A stretch of 64,000 nucleotides of DNA from Ectobius pallidus. Lineage: Eukaryota > Arthropoda > Insecta > Blattodea > Ectobiidae. Numbering within the stretch: position 1 is the first letter of the stretch; each line of letters begins with the position of its first letter. This document shows positions 1 through 12,067 of this stretch, piece after piece. Made by a program: the position numbers and the translations under genes. Location of the stretch: NCBI GenBank assembly GCA_964059195.1, contig CAXKWD010000007.1, forward strand, positions 153,197,269 to 153,261,268. Direction: 5' to 3'. The notes under the pieces were generated by a model. The model saw only the letters and a list, made by a program, of their open reading frames with translations. It made no database searches and was not told the origin of the DNA.

Positions 1-202
1 TGAAGAAATCTATTAAGGATCCATGCCCGAAATGTAAAAGGGATTAACTTCCTCCCATCTTATTCTGGAATGTCCAGGGTTATTGCATCTAAGACGCGTG
101 TTAAATATCAAAGGAGACTTATATAATATTTTTAAAACTGTTGAAGGGTGTGTTAAGGTTATCTCACTTTTGGAATTATCACAGTTAAAATTTAATTCAT
201 AG
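1..202 (+). pseudogene. LINE ORF2 C-terminal fragment (zinc-knuckle tail)
   Basis: A plus-strand reading frame ends at the TAG at 200-202. It shows CPKC followed, after a frameshift near base 46, by a His-x4-Cys half (HLILEC). This Cys2-His-Cys tail is typical of the end of the reverse-transcriptase protein in Jockey/R1-type non-LTR retrotransposons. The 5' part lies outside the window, so the clade cannot be settled. The frameshift marks it as dead. The AT-rich stretch to about 430 is probably its 3' UTR. Confidence 0.5.
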
Positions 203-1281
203 TTTGTTAATAGTTGCAAAATTATTTCCAGTTCTTTTTAAATTTGATGTGTCGTCCTTTTGCTAAATTTTAAGTTACCATGTATGTTTTTTAGATACTG
301 AACTTATTATACCACTTACTCAATAATAATATGTTAATATATTAATTATTGTGGTCGCTGGTGACCCTGGGTGTTAAAAAGCGACCTTAAATAAAATACA
401 TTAAAAAACTAAATTACAAAAAATTTTATTAAAAAAAAGAAACTTTGTAGATGGGTTAGTAAAATTATCCTTCAGAGATGTCACTCGAAGAACATCAACT
501 ACTGATACTTAACGTTTACTCACTGATAACCACTTGACACGAACAAAATTTAATTTTCTCGCGGTTTTCTCAACAACAGTTCTAACCATTTTAACTTCTT
601 TATACCAATTCCTTCTAAAACACCTGAAACTATTATGTGAAATGTACCCTATATTTGTACAGATTGTATGTGGGGCAGTTATAATCTAGCCAATCATCTT
701 ATCAAACAATTATTGTTCTTACGTTGGAATGTGAAGCGAGAAAATCGCATAGTCCATATTTGGAGTAGACAAAGTCATCTATTTCACATTTTCAGATTTT
801 AAACAATAAACACATTCTGGATAACAGTTCCATTAAAACTGACTTTGAATAAAGTAGCTATGGTTACAATTCAACGGAGGTATTTTTTATTTTTTTTTAT
901 TTTTACGGCCCACAAATATCGTTATACGGAGGTATGACCGTATACGACCAAGTGAAGCATGTGATAGGAAGGAGAAATCAAAATAAATCTCATGGCAGGT
1001 TCTGGATCCAACAAATAAGAATAATAAGAGATTTCTTGCCATGGGCAACAAAACGCTTATCTAGTTAGTTCTGAACACATTAAACTTGAGAGCTGTACGT
1101 GCATATTGTGATTACAAGGCATGCATTATTCATTGTGGAGACATGGATTTTACCCTAGTTTTAGTTTCCAGCTCCATGTAACACGTCTCACTGGCTATTG
1201 TTCTCCTTATACAGATATCTGTCGATACAATCAATCCCACTAACCTGCTTCCGTTATGACTTCCACAGCAATATCTATCCG

Positions 1282-1282
<1 letters not shown>
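203..1282. other. No gene seen
   Basis: AT-rich sequence. The first 230 bases are probably the LINE 3' UTR (AATAAA-like runs near 390). I recognise nothing in the rest, which ends at an AAT microsatellite. Confidence 0.5.
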
Positions 1283-1320
<38 letters not shown>

Positions 1321-1479
1321 TAATCAGGTAAACTGATGTAACAAAGTGCCAGAATGCTTCTGTTTAATCAGTGATAATTGCAATTATGATATGCAGAAAA
1401 TAAGTAATTTTTGTAATCGATTTCCAAATTAAGCTCCAGATCGATTCATTAAGCAGGGCTAAAGAAAGCACAGAAATCT
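1283..1479 (+). mobile_element. Family A repeat, copy 1, left part
   Basis: Starts at an (AAT)n tract at about 1283-1318, then the family hallmark TCAGGTAAACTGATGTAACA and AAGTGCCAGAATG. The same block recurs at 19733, 24880 and 27424, and inverted near 26360, 45540, 55200 and 62770. Copy 1 is cut at 1480 by an inserted TIR element and resumes at 3597. Confidence 0.8.
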
Positions 1480-3596
1480 AATGGGAACCTTTCTGTCAAC
1501 GACTCCCGATAGGTGGCAGCAGGGTCAAAAGAGGTCCATTCATGTCGTCTGCTGTCCATTAAACATAATGGAACAGACTATTTAAACATCAGTCAGAATG
1601 CCAGAAAACATGTTGTGGCGATCCTCTGTGGAAAACAGAGGTGTACACATATGCTTCACGAAATATATGGTTATAAAATATAAAGAAGATTAAACGGATG
1701 CTAATAGTTAATTGTCTATGAGTTCCTTCAAATCTCCTCGCTCAACACTTTCATATCTTCAGAACTGACTCATTATCTTAATCATTTTTACAAAGAATAA
1801 AACTTAACAAGAAGTAGTATTCTCGTTATCTACAACAGAAGTCATGTTTCCAATATCTTCATCAAATGGACAAGATTCACTTATGTTCTGTTGCTTTAAA
1901 CAGAAAGTTCGCCCAGCAGGAAACTCAACCATTTATTCTCTTTCAAACTATGATACAAAATTACTTCTTAAAAAGGTATTTGATAAATGCAACTTACTTA
2001 ATTTATTAACTTCGTAACAAAAATTTACATAGGCTATTTCTGTTTCACATTTATTATAATTTGTATAATAAAATTATGAATATTTTGTTTAAACGGAATT
2101 TGTAAGTCTTTTCATTACAAACATTAAAACAAATCGTAAAATTGAAACACTTGCAAAACGAAATTATTCTTACAGGCATTGTTGGCTCTTGTAAATTGAA
2201 GATTAAAAATATATATATATTATAAAGAAGACGTCAACGCATATTTTTCCTTTCTATACTAGCAATTGGCACTGGCTATTTTCCCCCTCTGAATACAAAA
2301 AATAAATAAATCAACTACACTGTTATTATAGGCAACTCACTTTTATAATGCACATTAATGATATTAAAACACTATATTAGAACTGGAATTACCGATGCAC
2401 GTAGATATTTTAACTCGAATCGAAGAGAACATAGTATTTTGAATTATTAGCATATGATAACCCAGTACGATGAATAACAATTCCCTGCGAGCCATAATTC
2501 TGAAACTTATGTAATATAATTCTAAAACAAAAAGTATGAACCTATATTATGGATGGGCGTTGACGTTAAAAATATTACGCATTTAGGCCTATAGTAATAA
2601 TAACAAGAAAACCATTCCCTTCTTACCTTATTTTGACATTCCAGCTTCTTTCTAATTACGTTGACTTCATGAAAAGAACATTCTATTACTAATATGATAC
2701 ACTATTCAAATACTATTATTCGCATTTGTTTCCCACACAAAAACTTAATGACAGCTATAATTCTGGAGCATGTATTATTCGTAAGCCTCTAAAGGATATT
2801 ATTTAGAAGCAAGCAAACGTAACGTAAATTTATTTATAAAATATTAATGATAATAGAAACAAAATATTTACACATTTATATCAAATTCTTTACTTTCTAT
2901 AACTACTGTGTTATATTAATCAAATACTAGCATCTGTCTACCACACAGTAAATTCATAACCGAAAGCTGAAATACATACAGAATATTGTGAAAGCAAACA
3001 ACCAAGAACCTAAATTACTTTTTACAAATGATTTACAGTATAAAGAATTTTTTTTTACATATTTACGCCTATGGTTATAAATCTAAAGAAGATGGGATGT
3101 TTTCTTTTTGATGTACCGTACTACAAGCTTTAAATACGTTTCAAAAAATTTGAATTATTTCTTCACCATTAAACGAATAAAAATGCCACCGCGATATACA
3201 GGAATAACTTAAATATTTTGAATTATTTGTCACTAAGCTACACATGTCTCTGCCACTGCAAAATAATTATTGTTCCTGTTTTTGCTGACAAACCCCACGG
3301 GTTCTTTTCAATAATAATTACAACCAATTATTACTTCAGACAGACATTAATTCTTTAATTCTTTTAACAAATCAATACTTTTTCTGGCGATCTCACATTC
3401 TCCTAGGCAGAATATAGGTATCTGTTTTCTGGAATATAACTTAAACGTTATTAATCGCCAGTTTTTATAGGACAGCCAACATTATTCACATCTATTGATA
3501 CGCATAAGCATATGGCAAAACGAGATGGCAGGACCTCCTCAGACCCTGCTGCGCTCTGGTGGACAAATTTTTAACTGCACACGAAAGGTTCCCATT
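1480..3596. mobile_element. Non-autonomous 2.1 kb TIR element nested in family A
   Basis: Ends are inverted: AATGGGAACCTTTC at 1480-1493 and its exact complement at 3583-3596. A weaker second block (GCAGCAGGGTC then GAGGTCC near 1515-1540) is also inverted near 3530-3560, so the TIR extends about 60 bp imperfectly. The interior is AT-rich without an ORF. It splits a family A copy, which proves insertion. No clean target duplication is visible; AT is the only candidate. Superfamily unknown. Confidence 0.6.
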
Positions 3597-3960
3597 GATA
3601 AGCATATGTGAAGGAATATGTAGGTAGTGTTATTTGTCAAAGTGAACTGTATTGCAACTTCCAAAGCAGTACATGAACACTGTAAAACAATATGTTGCCA
3701 TGAGAACTAATTTGCATTTGATAAATTCTTTCTAATTAGCCTAGCATAATATAGGCGCTAAACTGGGTTTTACTCCGGTACCGTCAACCGATTTGGTCCA
3801 ATATCAATGGGCTTCTTCCTATGAACATTATAAATGCATATACCAAGTTTCATGAAAATTCGATAAAGCGTATTTGAGTTATCGCGCGTACAGATACACG
3901 GACGGACAGACAGACAGATAGACGGACAGAGATTTTCCCGGACAGACCAAAGAATATATA
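3597..3960 (+). mobile_element. Family A repeat, copy 1, right part
   Basis: Continues copy 1 from GATAAGCATATG through the conserved 145-bp unit (ACCAAGTTTCATGAAAATTCG, ending in the GGACAGACAGACAG tract). The outer end is replaced by a short CA-rich tract at 3958-3983. Confidence 0.8.
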
Positions 3961-4421
3961 CACACACACACATACACACACACAAGTCTTGTTGGGGAAA
4001 TAATAGATACCGAAGTAATGTATGTATTTCGGGGAAAAAGATTTTAAAATAGGATCAAACCTGTATTACCACAATTATTCGCTTGGGCATGACTGGAGCG
4101 CTTAAATCTGATATAGTGGACAACTTAACGTTTTATGAACCCATTCAATTACATGTAAAACGTTTTGATTTCAAAGCGTGACTCAGATGAAATCATTTAC
4201 ATGCATACTGAAACAAACCAACCATCGTTATCAAAAGTTCAAATTCAAGCAGAAGTACTATTCCTAACTTCTATTCCAATTTTATCAATTTCTATCCTTC
4301 ATTCTTCCTCTCCCTTACTCTATCGCCACATCTTTTTCCTTTATGTTATCTGACTCAATCCCTCGCTTTTCTTTTTTACCCTGTCAAAATTTCGTACCTT
4401 TCCTACATATAGCCTATTATC

Positions 4422-4423
<2 letters not shown>

Positions 4424-4480
<57 letters not shown>
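4424..4480. repeat. (CT)n microsatellite
   Basis: About 28 uninterrupted CT units. Flanking DNA from 3984 to 4517 has no other feature I recognise. Confidence 0.95.
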
Positions 4481-4484
<4 letters not shown>

Positions 4485-4517
4485 CGTACTGTTTGCTTAA
4501 TTACATTTTCAAAATCT

Positions 4518-4628
4518 CGCTTCTTCTTTCTCTATGTGCATACGCGCAAGCGCCTCGTTTTTTCAAACTATTTCCTCGATCCGTATGCATCGCTTACGGC
4601 ACTTGTATCGCAATATACTATTGTAGCG
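4518..4628 (-). mobile_element. Small palindromic MITE (GCCGTAAGCG family), copy 1
   Basis: On the minus strand it reads TATTGCGATACAAGTGCCGT, then AAGCGATGCATACGGATCGAGGAAA. The same core occurs at 36968 and 38955, where a complementary right arm is also present. This copy is diverged at its other end. Confidence 0.6.
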
Positions 4629-4877
4629 CTTGCTTTAGATGTAGGCCTACCGTAGAAATTTAGCAGGAATGATTGTTAAATTACAGCTATAGTACGCTAC
4701 AACATACGATAAGCCAGTAAAGAAAACTGCCTTTTTTATATATTGCAAATGCGAAACCAAATCGTAACATAAGGATAGTTCTAGATTTAGGCAGCATGCG
4801 TAAGGCGCTACCCTGAAGCTGCGCCCGTGATACTTACTTACTCAATGGCAATTTAGACAATTCCTAAGTAAGCTAAA

Positions 4878-4965
4878 GGAATATTATCTATTTTACGGAT
4901 CTCGAAGGTTCATTGCCGCGCTTTTCTGAGCCCGCCATTCAACCCTATTCTGTGCTAATGCGACC
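4878..4965 (-). pseudogene. RTE-like LINE 3' fragment
   Basis: Matches the block at 53220-53310 (GGTTCATTACCGCGCTT, GAGCCCGCCATTCAAC, CTATTCTGTGCTAA), which on the minus strand is the end of a LINE ORF2. Only the last 90 bases are here. Confidence 0.5.
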
Positions 4966-5788
4966 GTGATACCAATTACTTTAATTTTAAACTACTTAAT
5001 CTTTCATTAAAATCACTTTTTTTCGGAATATAAATTACCGTACTTTTTCTGAATTGAAATTACTATTTCCGAAATCGAACTTACTTTTTCCCGAAACCGA
5101 GGCAGAAAATGTATAGAAGAGAGTAATCAATTACTTGTATTTGTAGTGGTAATCTGTAACGGGTTGTAATATAACGACACTTGAGATAAGCCGTATCAAT
5201 AAAAGGACTGACATTTTAATTGAAGAGCTATCAAAACAGAGAAACGTGAAGCATCGTTACCAACAAAAAGCAAATCTATACTCGTGAAGATGTCATGAAG
5301 TCTACAGCATGTAGCACAGAAAAACAATTCCTCACGGCTCAAATGACGTTTCTTTCCCTATCTCTATGCACTAATGGTAGAGGAAGTAGCCTACAACTCT
5401 GAAACTCTATATCCAGTTGTCAACAGAAATGCTGCAGGCTATAGGTCTATATTAGAAATACACTGACTCTCTGTCTGGGAATGGCATTACTCAAAGCGCG
5501 GAATTTCCGGTCGCCATTTCGCAAGCGAATTCTGTGGCGAGCGACGAATATTTGATTTTGAAAAAGTGCTATTTTATTTTGTTTTATTATATTTATTTTC
5601 GTAACAAAAAGAAAAATTCAATTGCATACATTGATATAGGCAGTCACTTTTGACATGATCAAATTTACTGTATATTCGTATTTATTCGAAAGCGTTCAGA
5701 AATATTAGGATGTTATCGATATATTTTGAATTTCCAACGCGACTTCTACTGGTTTTGGTTGCTCTATTATAGCTTGTCTAATAACAAG
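4966..5788. other. No gene seen
   Basis: AT-rich. A short degenerate reiteration of ATTACTTTTTCCGAA-like words occurs at 5005-5095. Nothing else recognised. Confidence 0.5.
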
Positions 5789-5790
5789 CA

Positions 5791-5985
5791 AGCGAGGTGG
5801 CCGAGAAGGTAACATCTTGGACTCGCATTCGAGAGATACCATGTTCAAATCCCGTGGCTGGCCAATTTGACATTTTTTTTCATGGTTTCCTCAGTCGTAA
5901 AGGCAAATGCCGAATTGGATATTTACATACCATGAATCATCCTCGCCACTTCATCCTACATCATATCCATTTAAATTAATATCAG
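5791..5985 (+). mobile_element. tRNA-derived SINE, copy 1
   Basis: The head contains a pol III A box (TGGCCGAGAAGG, 5798-5809) and B box (TGTTCAAATCC, 5842-5852), as in tRNA-Leu/Ser-like SINE heads. A non-tRNA body follows (TCAGTCGTAAAGGCAAATGCC). Related heads sit inside family A at 26037, 26941 (minus) and 63972. It is not a tRNA gene because no anticodon arm or acceptor stem closes. Confidence 0.75.
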
Positions 5986-7162
5986 TTGAAATTTACTCCT
6001 TAAAATACACTAACAATAGAAATAAATGACAATCAATAGTTAATAATGATGCAATGATAACTAAAAAATGTACCAAAATAATTTAAATAAAAAATAGACT
6101 CTCTAGCCATAACTATCAATATACAAATTCAAATTCTTAATAAAATTAAACCATATGATATATAATCACACCCAATTACGTATACACACACATCCCGAAC
6201 TAATGATATGGCCTAGTAGCTAAAAGGAGTATAAGTGCAGCTGAATTTTAAAAAAGAAATCAGTTTGTTTTTTATTGTTGTTTATTACAGCCGTTAAAGC
6301 TTACAACCGGCAAAATACTTAGCTTGTTTTAACATCCTTTTACAAATTAGTTGGTATCAGGAAAAAAATACAAATTGGTCTTTTTTAGTCTTTAGGGGGA
6401 TAGTTCATATATTTAAAAGGGATGTATTATTCTGCTTTTTTTATTTAAAGAACAATAGAAGAAGGATACTTGAGATTTTCGTGATGTTTTTCGTTCCATC
6501 CTCGGCAGATGACAGCTTGTTTGCCGTGTAGCCTTAATTGCAGTCATGATGCCGACGCATCGAGTGCGTGCTATCAGTTGGGAGAGATCGTGAGAGAAGT
6601 CGCGGAGGTCGAGAGATCTTCCTCATTGTCGTGCCGTGTTGATAGAAACAATCGCCTTATAAAACATGTCTTCCCAAACACAATGGCCACGTATATCTCC
6701 CCAACATGCCAAAAACATAACTGTGCTTTCACCATTTCGGTATTCAATAAACGAAGCTGCGTATAAAATTTCTGGCAATGAATACAGTCACTATTGCAAC
6801 ATATGCTTTCACACATCAAATTCTGCGCTCTTTAATATTCTTCCCGCAAATCTGTGAGTAATCCTCGGAGTTCTGACATATCAGATTTTTCCCTAACTTC
6901 AGTATAAACATAAAACCTAAACAGAACCCTTCGTGCCTCAATCTTAATTTATATCTTTTACTTACGTAGACCGGCAATATTCAACGTGATGTAAAAATGA
7001 GCACGGCTGGATGTAGAAAGTGCCCTGGTATGTATTATCGCAATTGGAACCAAACATGAAACAACTTGTGAAAGAAAATCAGTACTAGCCAAACAATATA
7101 GCTTAAACATTAATTGCTGTGAGGACAGAATCCTTAAGTATAGGTACATCTAAATCATTATA
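5986..7162. other. No gene seen
   Basis: Short ORFs on both strands overlap at 6500-6860 but none resembles a known protein. Nothing else recognised. Confidence 0.5.
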
Positions 7163-7444
7163 CTAGGCCTACCTAATAAATGCGCCCGGAGATGTACGAT
7201 TATATGCTCGCTTACTCTTCCGAGACCCTTTAACCTAGAGGTCTGAAATTTTCAATATACCTTCCCCACGGACAGGGGAGTTTTCATGTATCGCCCAATG
7301 TAATGGAAATAGCCCAGAAAAATTGAAAATGGATACGAGTAAAGTACCCTCTAAGTCATTTTTGTAGAAAAACGGATATAGCCATTTTCTTAGTCATAGA
7401 TAAGAGTTTCCAATTTTTGAAGTTCTATTAAAATCGTTAGAGCC

Positions 7445-7481
<37 letters not shown>

Positions 7482-7739
7482 TTCATGAAAAGTCCCCTTA
7501 ATATTTTAGTAAAAAACTCAATTTCTGGGCGGTTCAATAAAATTCCGAAAAAGTCCTTAATTAAAAAAAATGAAGTAAATACAATGGACCGTTTACCCCC
7601 TGTGCTTGTCCACAGACAGACGGACAGATGAAACGAAGGTACTGTCAGATTTCCAAGTCTCTACTTAATAGTTTAGGCTCTACGTTGATTCTCTGCCAGT
7701 CAGTCAGTCAGGACAAAGCCGCTTATATAGATAAAGAGA
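7163..7739 (-). mobile_element. Helitron, decayed, minus strand
   Basis: The minus-strand start (TCTCTTTATCTATATAAGCGG) and the following block (GGCTTTGTCCTGACTGACTG, then ACTTGGAAAT and GACAGTACCTTCGTTTCAT) match the Helitron at 8705. The 3' side ends CTAG at 7163-7166 before T, with a degenerate hairpin (CTCCGGGCGC). An A tract at about 7448-7480 lies inside. No Rep/helicase coding sequence, so non-autonomous. Confidence 0.6.
7448..7480. repeat. Poly(A) tract
   Basis: About 33 consecutive A residues inside the minus-strand Helitron. Confidence 0.9.
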
Positions 7740-8704
7740 ATACAGAATATATTGTACATACTTTTATTTCTGTATCGTTGTCTGCTAGACAATAACTTTC
7801 GTTGAGAGATGATTCTGTTCCTGGACGTCGTAGCATGGGATGGATAAAACCGCATTGCTGCCAACTCACTTATTTCCCTCGCTGTAGTATTGCTTTGTGA
7901 CTGCTCGCCAATTGAAGAGCTATTTTATTTCAACTCGATGGCAGATGGAATGGCGACCCTAGTACAGCGCAGAACGGTTGACATTGAATGGCTGTGCTCC
8001 CATTTCCCATACAGTAGAACGCAGCAAGCTGAACGGATATAAGCGTTTACATGCAAAACCTCTGCATAATGAGGAACAGCAAAGTGGTTTGCAGGGATCA
8101 GAGTGTTAAAGAGCATGTGTCACATCTTCAGCTATGTGTAACTTGGGTAGCTCGAAGTCGATTCCCGATTACAACAATCTTATTTAGGCCCAAAATTATC
8201 TACGTAGATTATCTTCAGGTTAAGTTAAACCGAATCCAAAGTATAACTGCAGATGCCGTTTTATAATGTTCTGGTTAAGTTAAACCGTAGTAGTGCAATG
8301 GTGTTGGTAGACCTGTTGGCTAAGAAAAGAAGACGACCGATAACATTATATTGTAGAAAAATGCTGTTTACGCAGAAAAGACCATCAATTTTGTTTGTTT
8401 GTAGCGAAAATGGCCGAAAATAATGTGTTAACTCTTCCACCAAAGAAAAATAACTTTTGTGAAAATAGTAAAGAAATACAGTACAGTAAATGAGTGCAAA
8501 GAACATTTTTACAGTTCTTACTTTGTCGATTTATGGTTGTAGTCATATTTCTAATTTGATTAAATAAGGTTAGGACTGTCTTCTTCGTCAGTTTGAATCT
8601 AATTAAACCCTCAGATTCTTGCCAAATCTGAAGGTGTTTAGAACTGTCTCGGAAAATTCTGAGTCTTTCGATTATGCGAATAACCTCGCTATCATACACA
8701 GTAA
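7740..8704. other. No gene seen; paired GGTTAAGTTAAACC motifs
   Basis: Two copies of the near-palindromic word GGTTAAGTTAAACCG lie at about 8219 and 8273. Related GTTTAAAC words resume at 9600-9740, on the far side of the Helitron, so an older TTTAAAC-rich element may have been split. Otherwise nothing recognised. Confidence 0.35.
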
Positions 8705-9564
8705 TCTCTATATATATAAAAGGCTTTGTCCTGACTGACTGAATGAATGACTGACTGAATGACAGGAATCAACGTACAGCCTAAACTATAACAGGTAGAG
8801 ACTTGGAATTTTGACAGTACCTTCGTTTCATAATGTAGGTGCTCACTAAGAAAGGATTTTGAAAAATTCTGATTCTAAATGCCAAAAATTAAATGTTTTT
8901 GAAAATACTTAATCCCTTTTTTACATAGAATTATCAATTCCAAATCACAGAATATATTGTTGCCAAATTTTATATGATGGGCTTGGAAAAAACAATTGAA
9001 ATGCACTTTTGACAAACAAGAGAAGTTATCAAAATAATTCATGTTATAAATAAATATTACAGAATGAAATCCACGAAAATAATGCAGTTACATAACTTTC
9101 TCTACCCTGGACATAGAGAAAACAAAACGAGGTATGGTAATGTGTATATTATTATATTATATCGCAGGTTTTTGGAGAGAAAAGTATGAGAGTGATAATG
9201 CTTTCTGTTTAATTTCATTCCCAAAACAGTTTTATGGTGACATGAGAGTGGGAAATAAAATTTCCCGCCTCGATATTACAATTTTAGGTTACAGGAATTT
9301 CTGTTTCTTCTTATTTGAACCTCTACCAGGCTTGCTGTGCACTGTACAAGCGATGGGATGCAAAATTCTACATCCTCTATGAGCTATAAAAAACTATATC
9401 AAGCGTTTTCTGAGGGAATAGTTTGGGTGTAATAAGTCGTTCTTCCTATTTAAAATTATAAATGCCTATATAAGGACCCAGAATTTAAAAATAGAAAATC
9501 CTTCTTAAGTTAATTTCCAATTACAAAATATAAAACCCGGGCGATGCCGGGTCTTTTAAGCTAG
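8705..9564 (+). mobile_element. Non-autonomous Helitron, complete ends
   Basis: Begins TCTCTATATATATAAAAGG after an A and ends CTAG (9561-9564) before a T, the A^T target rule of Helitrons. A hairpin (ACCCGG, loop GCGATG, CCGGGT; 9535-9552) stands 8 nt before the CTAG, as expected for a Helitron terminator. The 860-bp interior has no Rep/helicase ORF, so it would need trans-acting protein. The minus-strand copy at 7163-7739 shares the 5' region. Confidence 0.8.
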
Positions 9565-10258
9565 TATAATATAGCTGGGACCACCATATCCGATTGCTTT
9601 AACCTCTAGTTAAACGAAAGATGAGTTCCAGTCTAGTTAAACTCAAGTTTAGCCGGATATTAAGGTTTAAAATATGGAAACACACGAAAAACTAAAGTTT
9701 AAACTTAACAAAAGGTTTAAACCTTGTTTTAATACTCGTCCATAGCCGAAACAAGTTTCCTGTTCTAGGTAAAAAATCAGCATTGGTACCGACAACATAT
9801 TTCAAAACTTATGTTACTGTAAACTTCATTAATTAAGTGGTGTGATCAAGCTTGCATAATTCCTTCTTTGATCTCAGAAGTCTCCGTAAACCGATGAAAA
9901 ATGTCAAGGACCTATGACTCTGATATTTTTTAACGATACCTGGCTACAACATAGGCTACTGAATTAACAGGAATTTAACTTACATATTTTGACCATCGTA
10001 GAATTATCACGGTTCTGACTGGTTTGACTTGAAGCTTATTTGCTGGCTGTACAATAATGTAGCCTATTGCAAAGATGCACGTCACTCACCTGAAACAAAA
10101 AAAGGACAATTATTAGAAACCTTGAAAACATGCTGTCATTTTAAAATAAAATAACTTTTTTAAGCATAGGAACAGTTACAGCAACAGTTTACATTTAAGA
10201 ACAAAGCATAAAAGAAGCAAATAACTTTATACAGTTATATCAGCTGAACAGCTAGTTA
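9565..10258. other. No gene seen; TTTAAAC-rich patch
   Basis: 9600-9740 is crowded with GTTTAAAC, AGTTTAAAC and GTTAAAC words. The remainder is featureless to me. Confidence 0.4.
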
Positions 10259-10266
10259 GTCTATGC

Positions 10267-10676
10267 CAGGGGTGGCCACAACGAGGCTCTTGAGTCAATC
10301 TCGTGCGGCTCTTGAAACTAAGCCAAGAGTAAATATGATACAGATTTTTAAAAGATGTATATAATTAATGTAATTTAATAAAAACTCTGCCCTTCCTCAC
10401 AACGCTTAACTTTTGTAAAGACCAGGCAACGTTGTTCATGCACCACTTTCTTGTACTTGGCAACGTGATTGCACACACGCCAAGCTGCATGTCGACATGG
10501 CAACGCTGTAAGATTACATTCGAAAAAGCACTTCTAGAAAGTAAAACTTTTTTGTTGTGTAATTGAACAATAATTTGATGTGTATAGTAAAAACAATGTG
10601 GCTTAACAATGTGGCTCGCTTCGAAACAGCATCATAAATTTGCGGCTCCCAAAGTTAAGGTTAGTGGACACCCCTG
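10267..10676. mobile_element. hAT MITE, 410 bp
   Basis: Inverted ends CAGGGGTGGCCA and TGGACACCCCTG (one mismatch) with a perfect 8-bp target duplication GTCTATGC at 10259-10266 and 10677-10684. Eight-base duplications and CAGGG-type ends identify hAT. The interior has no ORF. The first seven bases equal those of the hAT at 12540, so that transposase is a possible source of activity. Confidence 0.9.
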
Positions 10677-10897
10677 GTCTATGCTATGAATGGGGACGCC
10701 ATTCAAGGGTAACATGCGATGTGGCTGGTTAATTATTCAACTGATCGCAAGGAATAGCCTCAGTCTAGATGTATGATAAAATGCGTATACATCTCACTTA
10801 CCGAAAGTGCTGAATTTTAACATTATAGTAATGTTTTGTTTCGTTTTATATAGAACAAACAATAGCTTTAGGAATATGCTTGTTATGGTTATTTAAG

Positions 10898-11545
10898 TAG
10901 AGATGCCAACTGCTACGGAATTTCCGTAGTTTCTACGATTTTCTTGAATTTGCTACGGCATTACGGAAATTTTACTGAATATTACGGATTTTACGAATCC
11001 CAATATCTATTTTTAAAATGTTTCTTTTCTCCTTCGAACATAAAATAAGTTAATGTGTCAGCAGAGATGCCAACTGTTATCATGAGAAATAGTTTGTAAA
11101 AAAACTACGTTGTGTTGGCGACATTGGACACTACAATCTTTGACGTGAGTGTGTGTTAACCAAAGATGTTATATCTTATAGTTATAACATAATTGTAGTT
11201 ATAACATCTTTGGTGTTAACATATTTCCTCTTTTTTATTATGACTGTAATGCCGCTGACGACTGCCGACGCCGTTGCTTGCTAGAAGTTTTATTGAGTGT
11301 TGCAGTGCAAGTAGAATATTGAGGAATATGTCGTGTAAACATAAAATCAGTGATGAGTCTGATGGACAAAAACTAACTGCGGCAAATCAGCACTATCGAA
11401 AGCAGTATACGGAAGAGTTTTCTCGCCTTGGACCTTCAAAAATTTCACCGAATCACGTATTTTGTGAAACCTGTAATTGTGATTTTTTGGTTAAACATGG
11501 AGGACTCACACTACTGATAACCACCTTTCAAGGTTGGCATCTCTG
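10898..11545 (+). mobile_element. hAT-derived fossil with zinc-finger ORF remnant
   Basis: Ends are of the form CAGAGATGCCAAC (11062-11074) and GTTGGCATCTCTG (11533-11545); another left-end copy, TAGAGATGCCAAC, lies at 10898. The ORF within encodes an N-terminal zinc-finger segment. No 8-bp duplication is visible, so ends may be nested or rearranged. A snap-back (GTTAACCAAAGATGTTATA and near-complement, 11155-11220) lies inside. Confidence 0.6.
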
Positions 11546-11549
11546 TTAA
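11328..11549 (+). pseudogene. hAT transposase N-terminal zinc-finger fragment
   Basis: Seventy-three codons from ATG at 11328. The segment EEFSRLGPSKISPNHVFCETCNCDF (shown here only as a landmark at 11418-11490) carries Cys-x2-Cys-x-Cys and continues to a Gly-Gly pair, as in N-terminal DNA-binding fingers of hAT-like proteins. The frame then runs straight into the element's terminal repeat and stops, so all of the catalytic RNase H-like core is missing. This is the usual product of internal deletion. The start could also be read upstream without ATG. Confidence 0.5.
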
Positions 11550-12067
11550 CGACAGTTTTTACTGATTAGGTCTGTACTCGTCATCATTGTGTCGGAATTT
11601 TGTACCACCTACCTTTTACACTAACATATACAGAAACGTATAATTCAAACATATTTAGGAAACCCAATTTCTTATCCAATTAAATTAGTATTAAATCACC
11701 TAATGCGATCAAATAAATATTATTTGCTGATTTATATTCATAGAAATTTTAAAAAATCAAATTGAATCCATATCGTTATAGCACTAGACGAGTACTTCAG
11801 ATACTCACTGCATAAAGGAAAAGTAAACTAAAAATTCAGTGTCACTTTCTTCGTACGGATTGAAAGAAAATGTTTTTATTAAATGATATTCACTGTTAGA
11901 AATGTTTTATACCTTCACATTTAATCACAAAACGAATATGTTTATTGTAACGCGGTGGGCGCGTGACGTCATGCCTGACGAGTGCTTGGCTCAATCTCGC
12001 CCGGTGAAAGAGAGTTCACAGTATTCTGTGTACTGTTACAGTTTTTTAGTGAGTATCTGTTCAAACA
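11550..12067. other. No gene seen; possible promoter of THAP locus
   Basis: AT-rich up to about 11950, then a GC-richer stretch with GTGACGTCA (11963-11971, a CRE-like word) upstream of the THAP start at 12068. The same word is inverted at 15685-15693. Confidence 0.35.

Noticed and set aside
4343..4663. 106-codon ORF with a Ser-Leu run
   Set aside because: The run is the translated (CT)n microsatellite.
5791..5870. tRNA gene
   Set aside because: A and B boxes are present, but no closing acceptor stem or anticodon arm; related heads recur in repeats, so it is a SINE.
11054..11553. 8-bp target duplication for the CAGAGATGCCAAC element
   Set aside because: Flanking octamers TGTGTCAG and TTAACGAC do not match.
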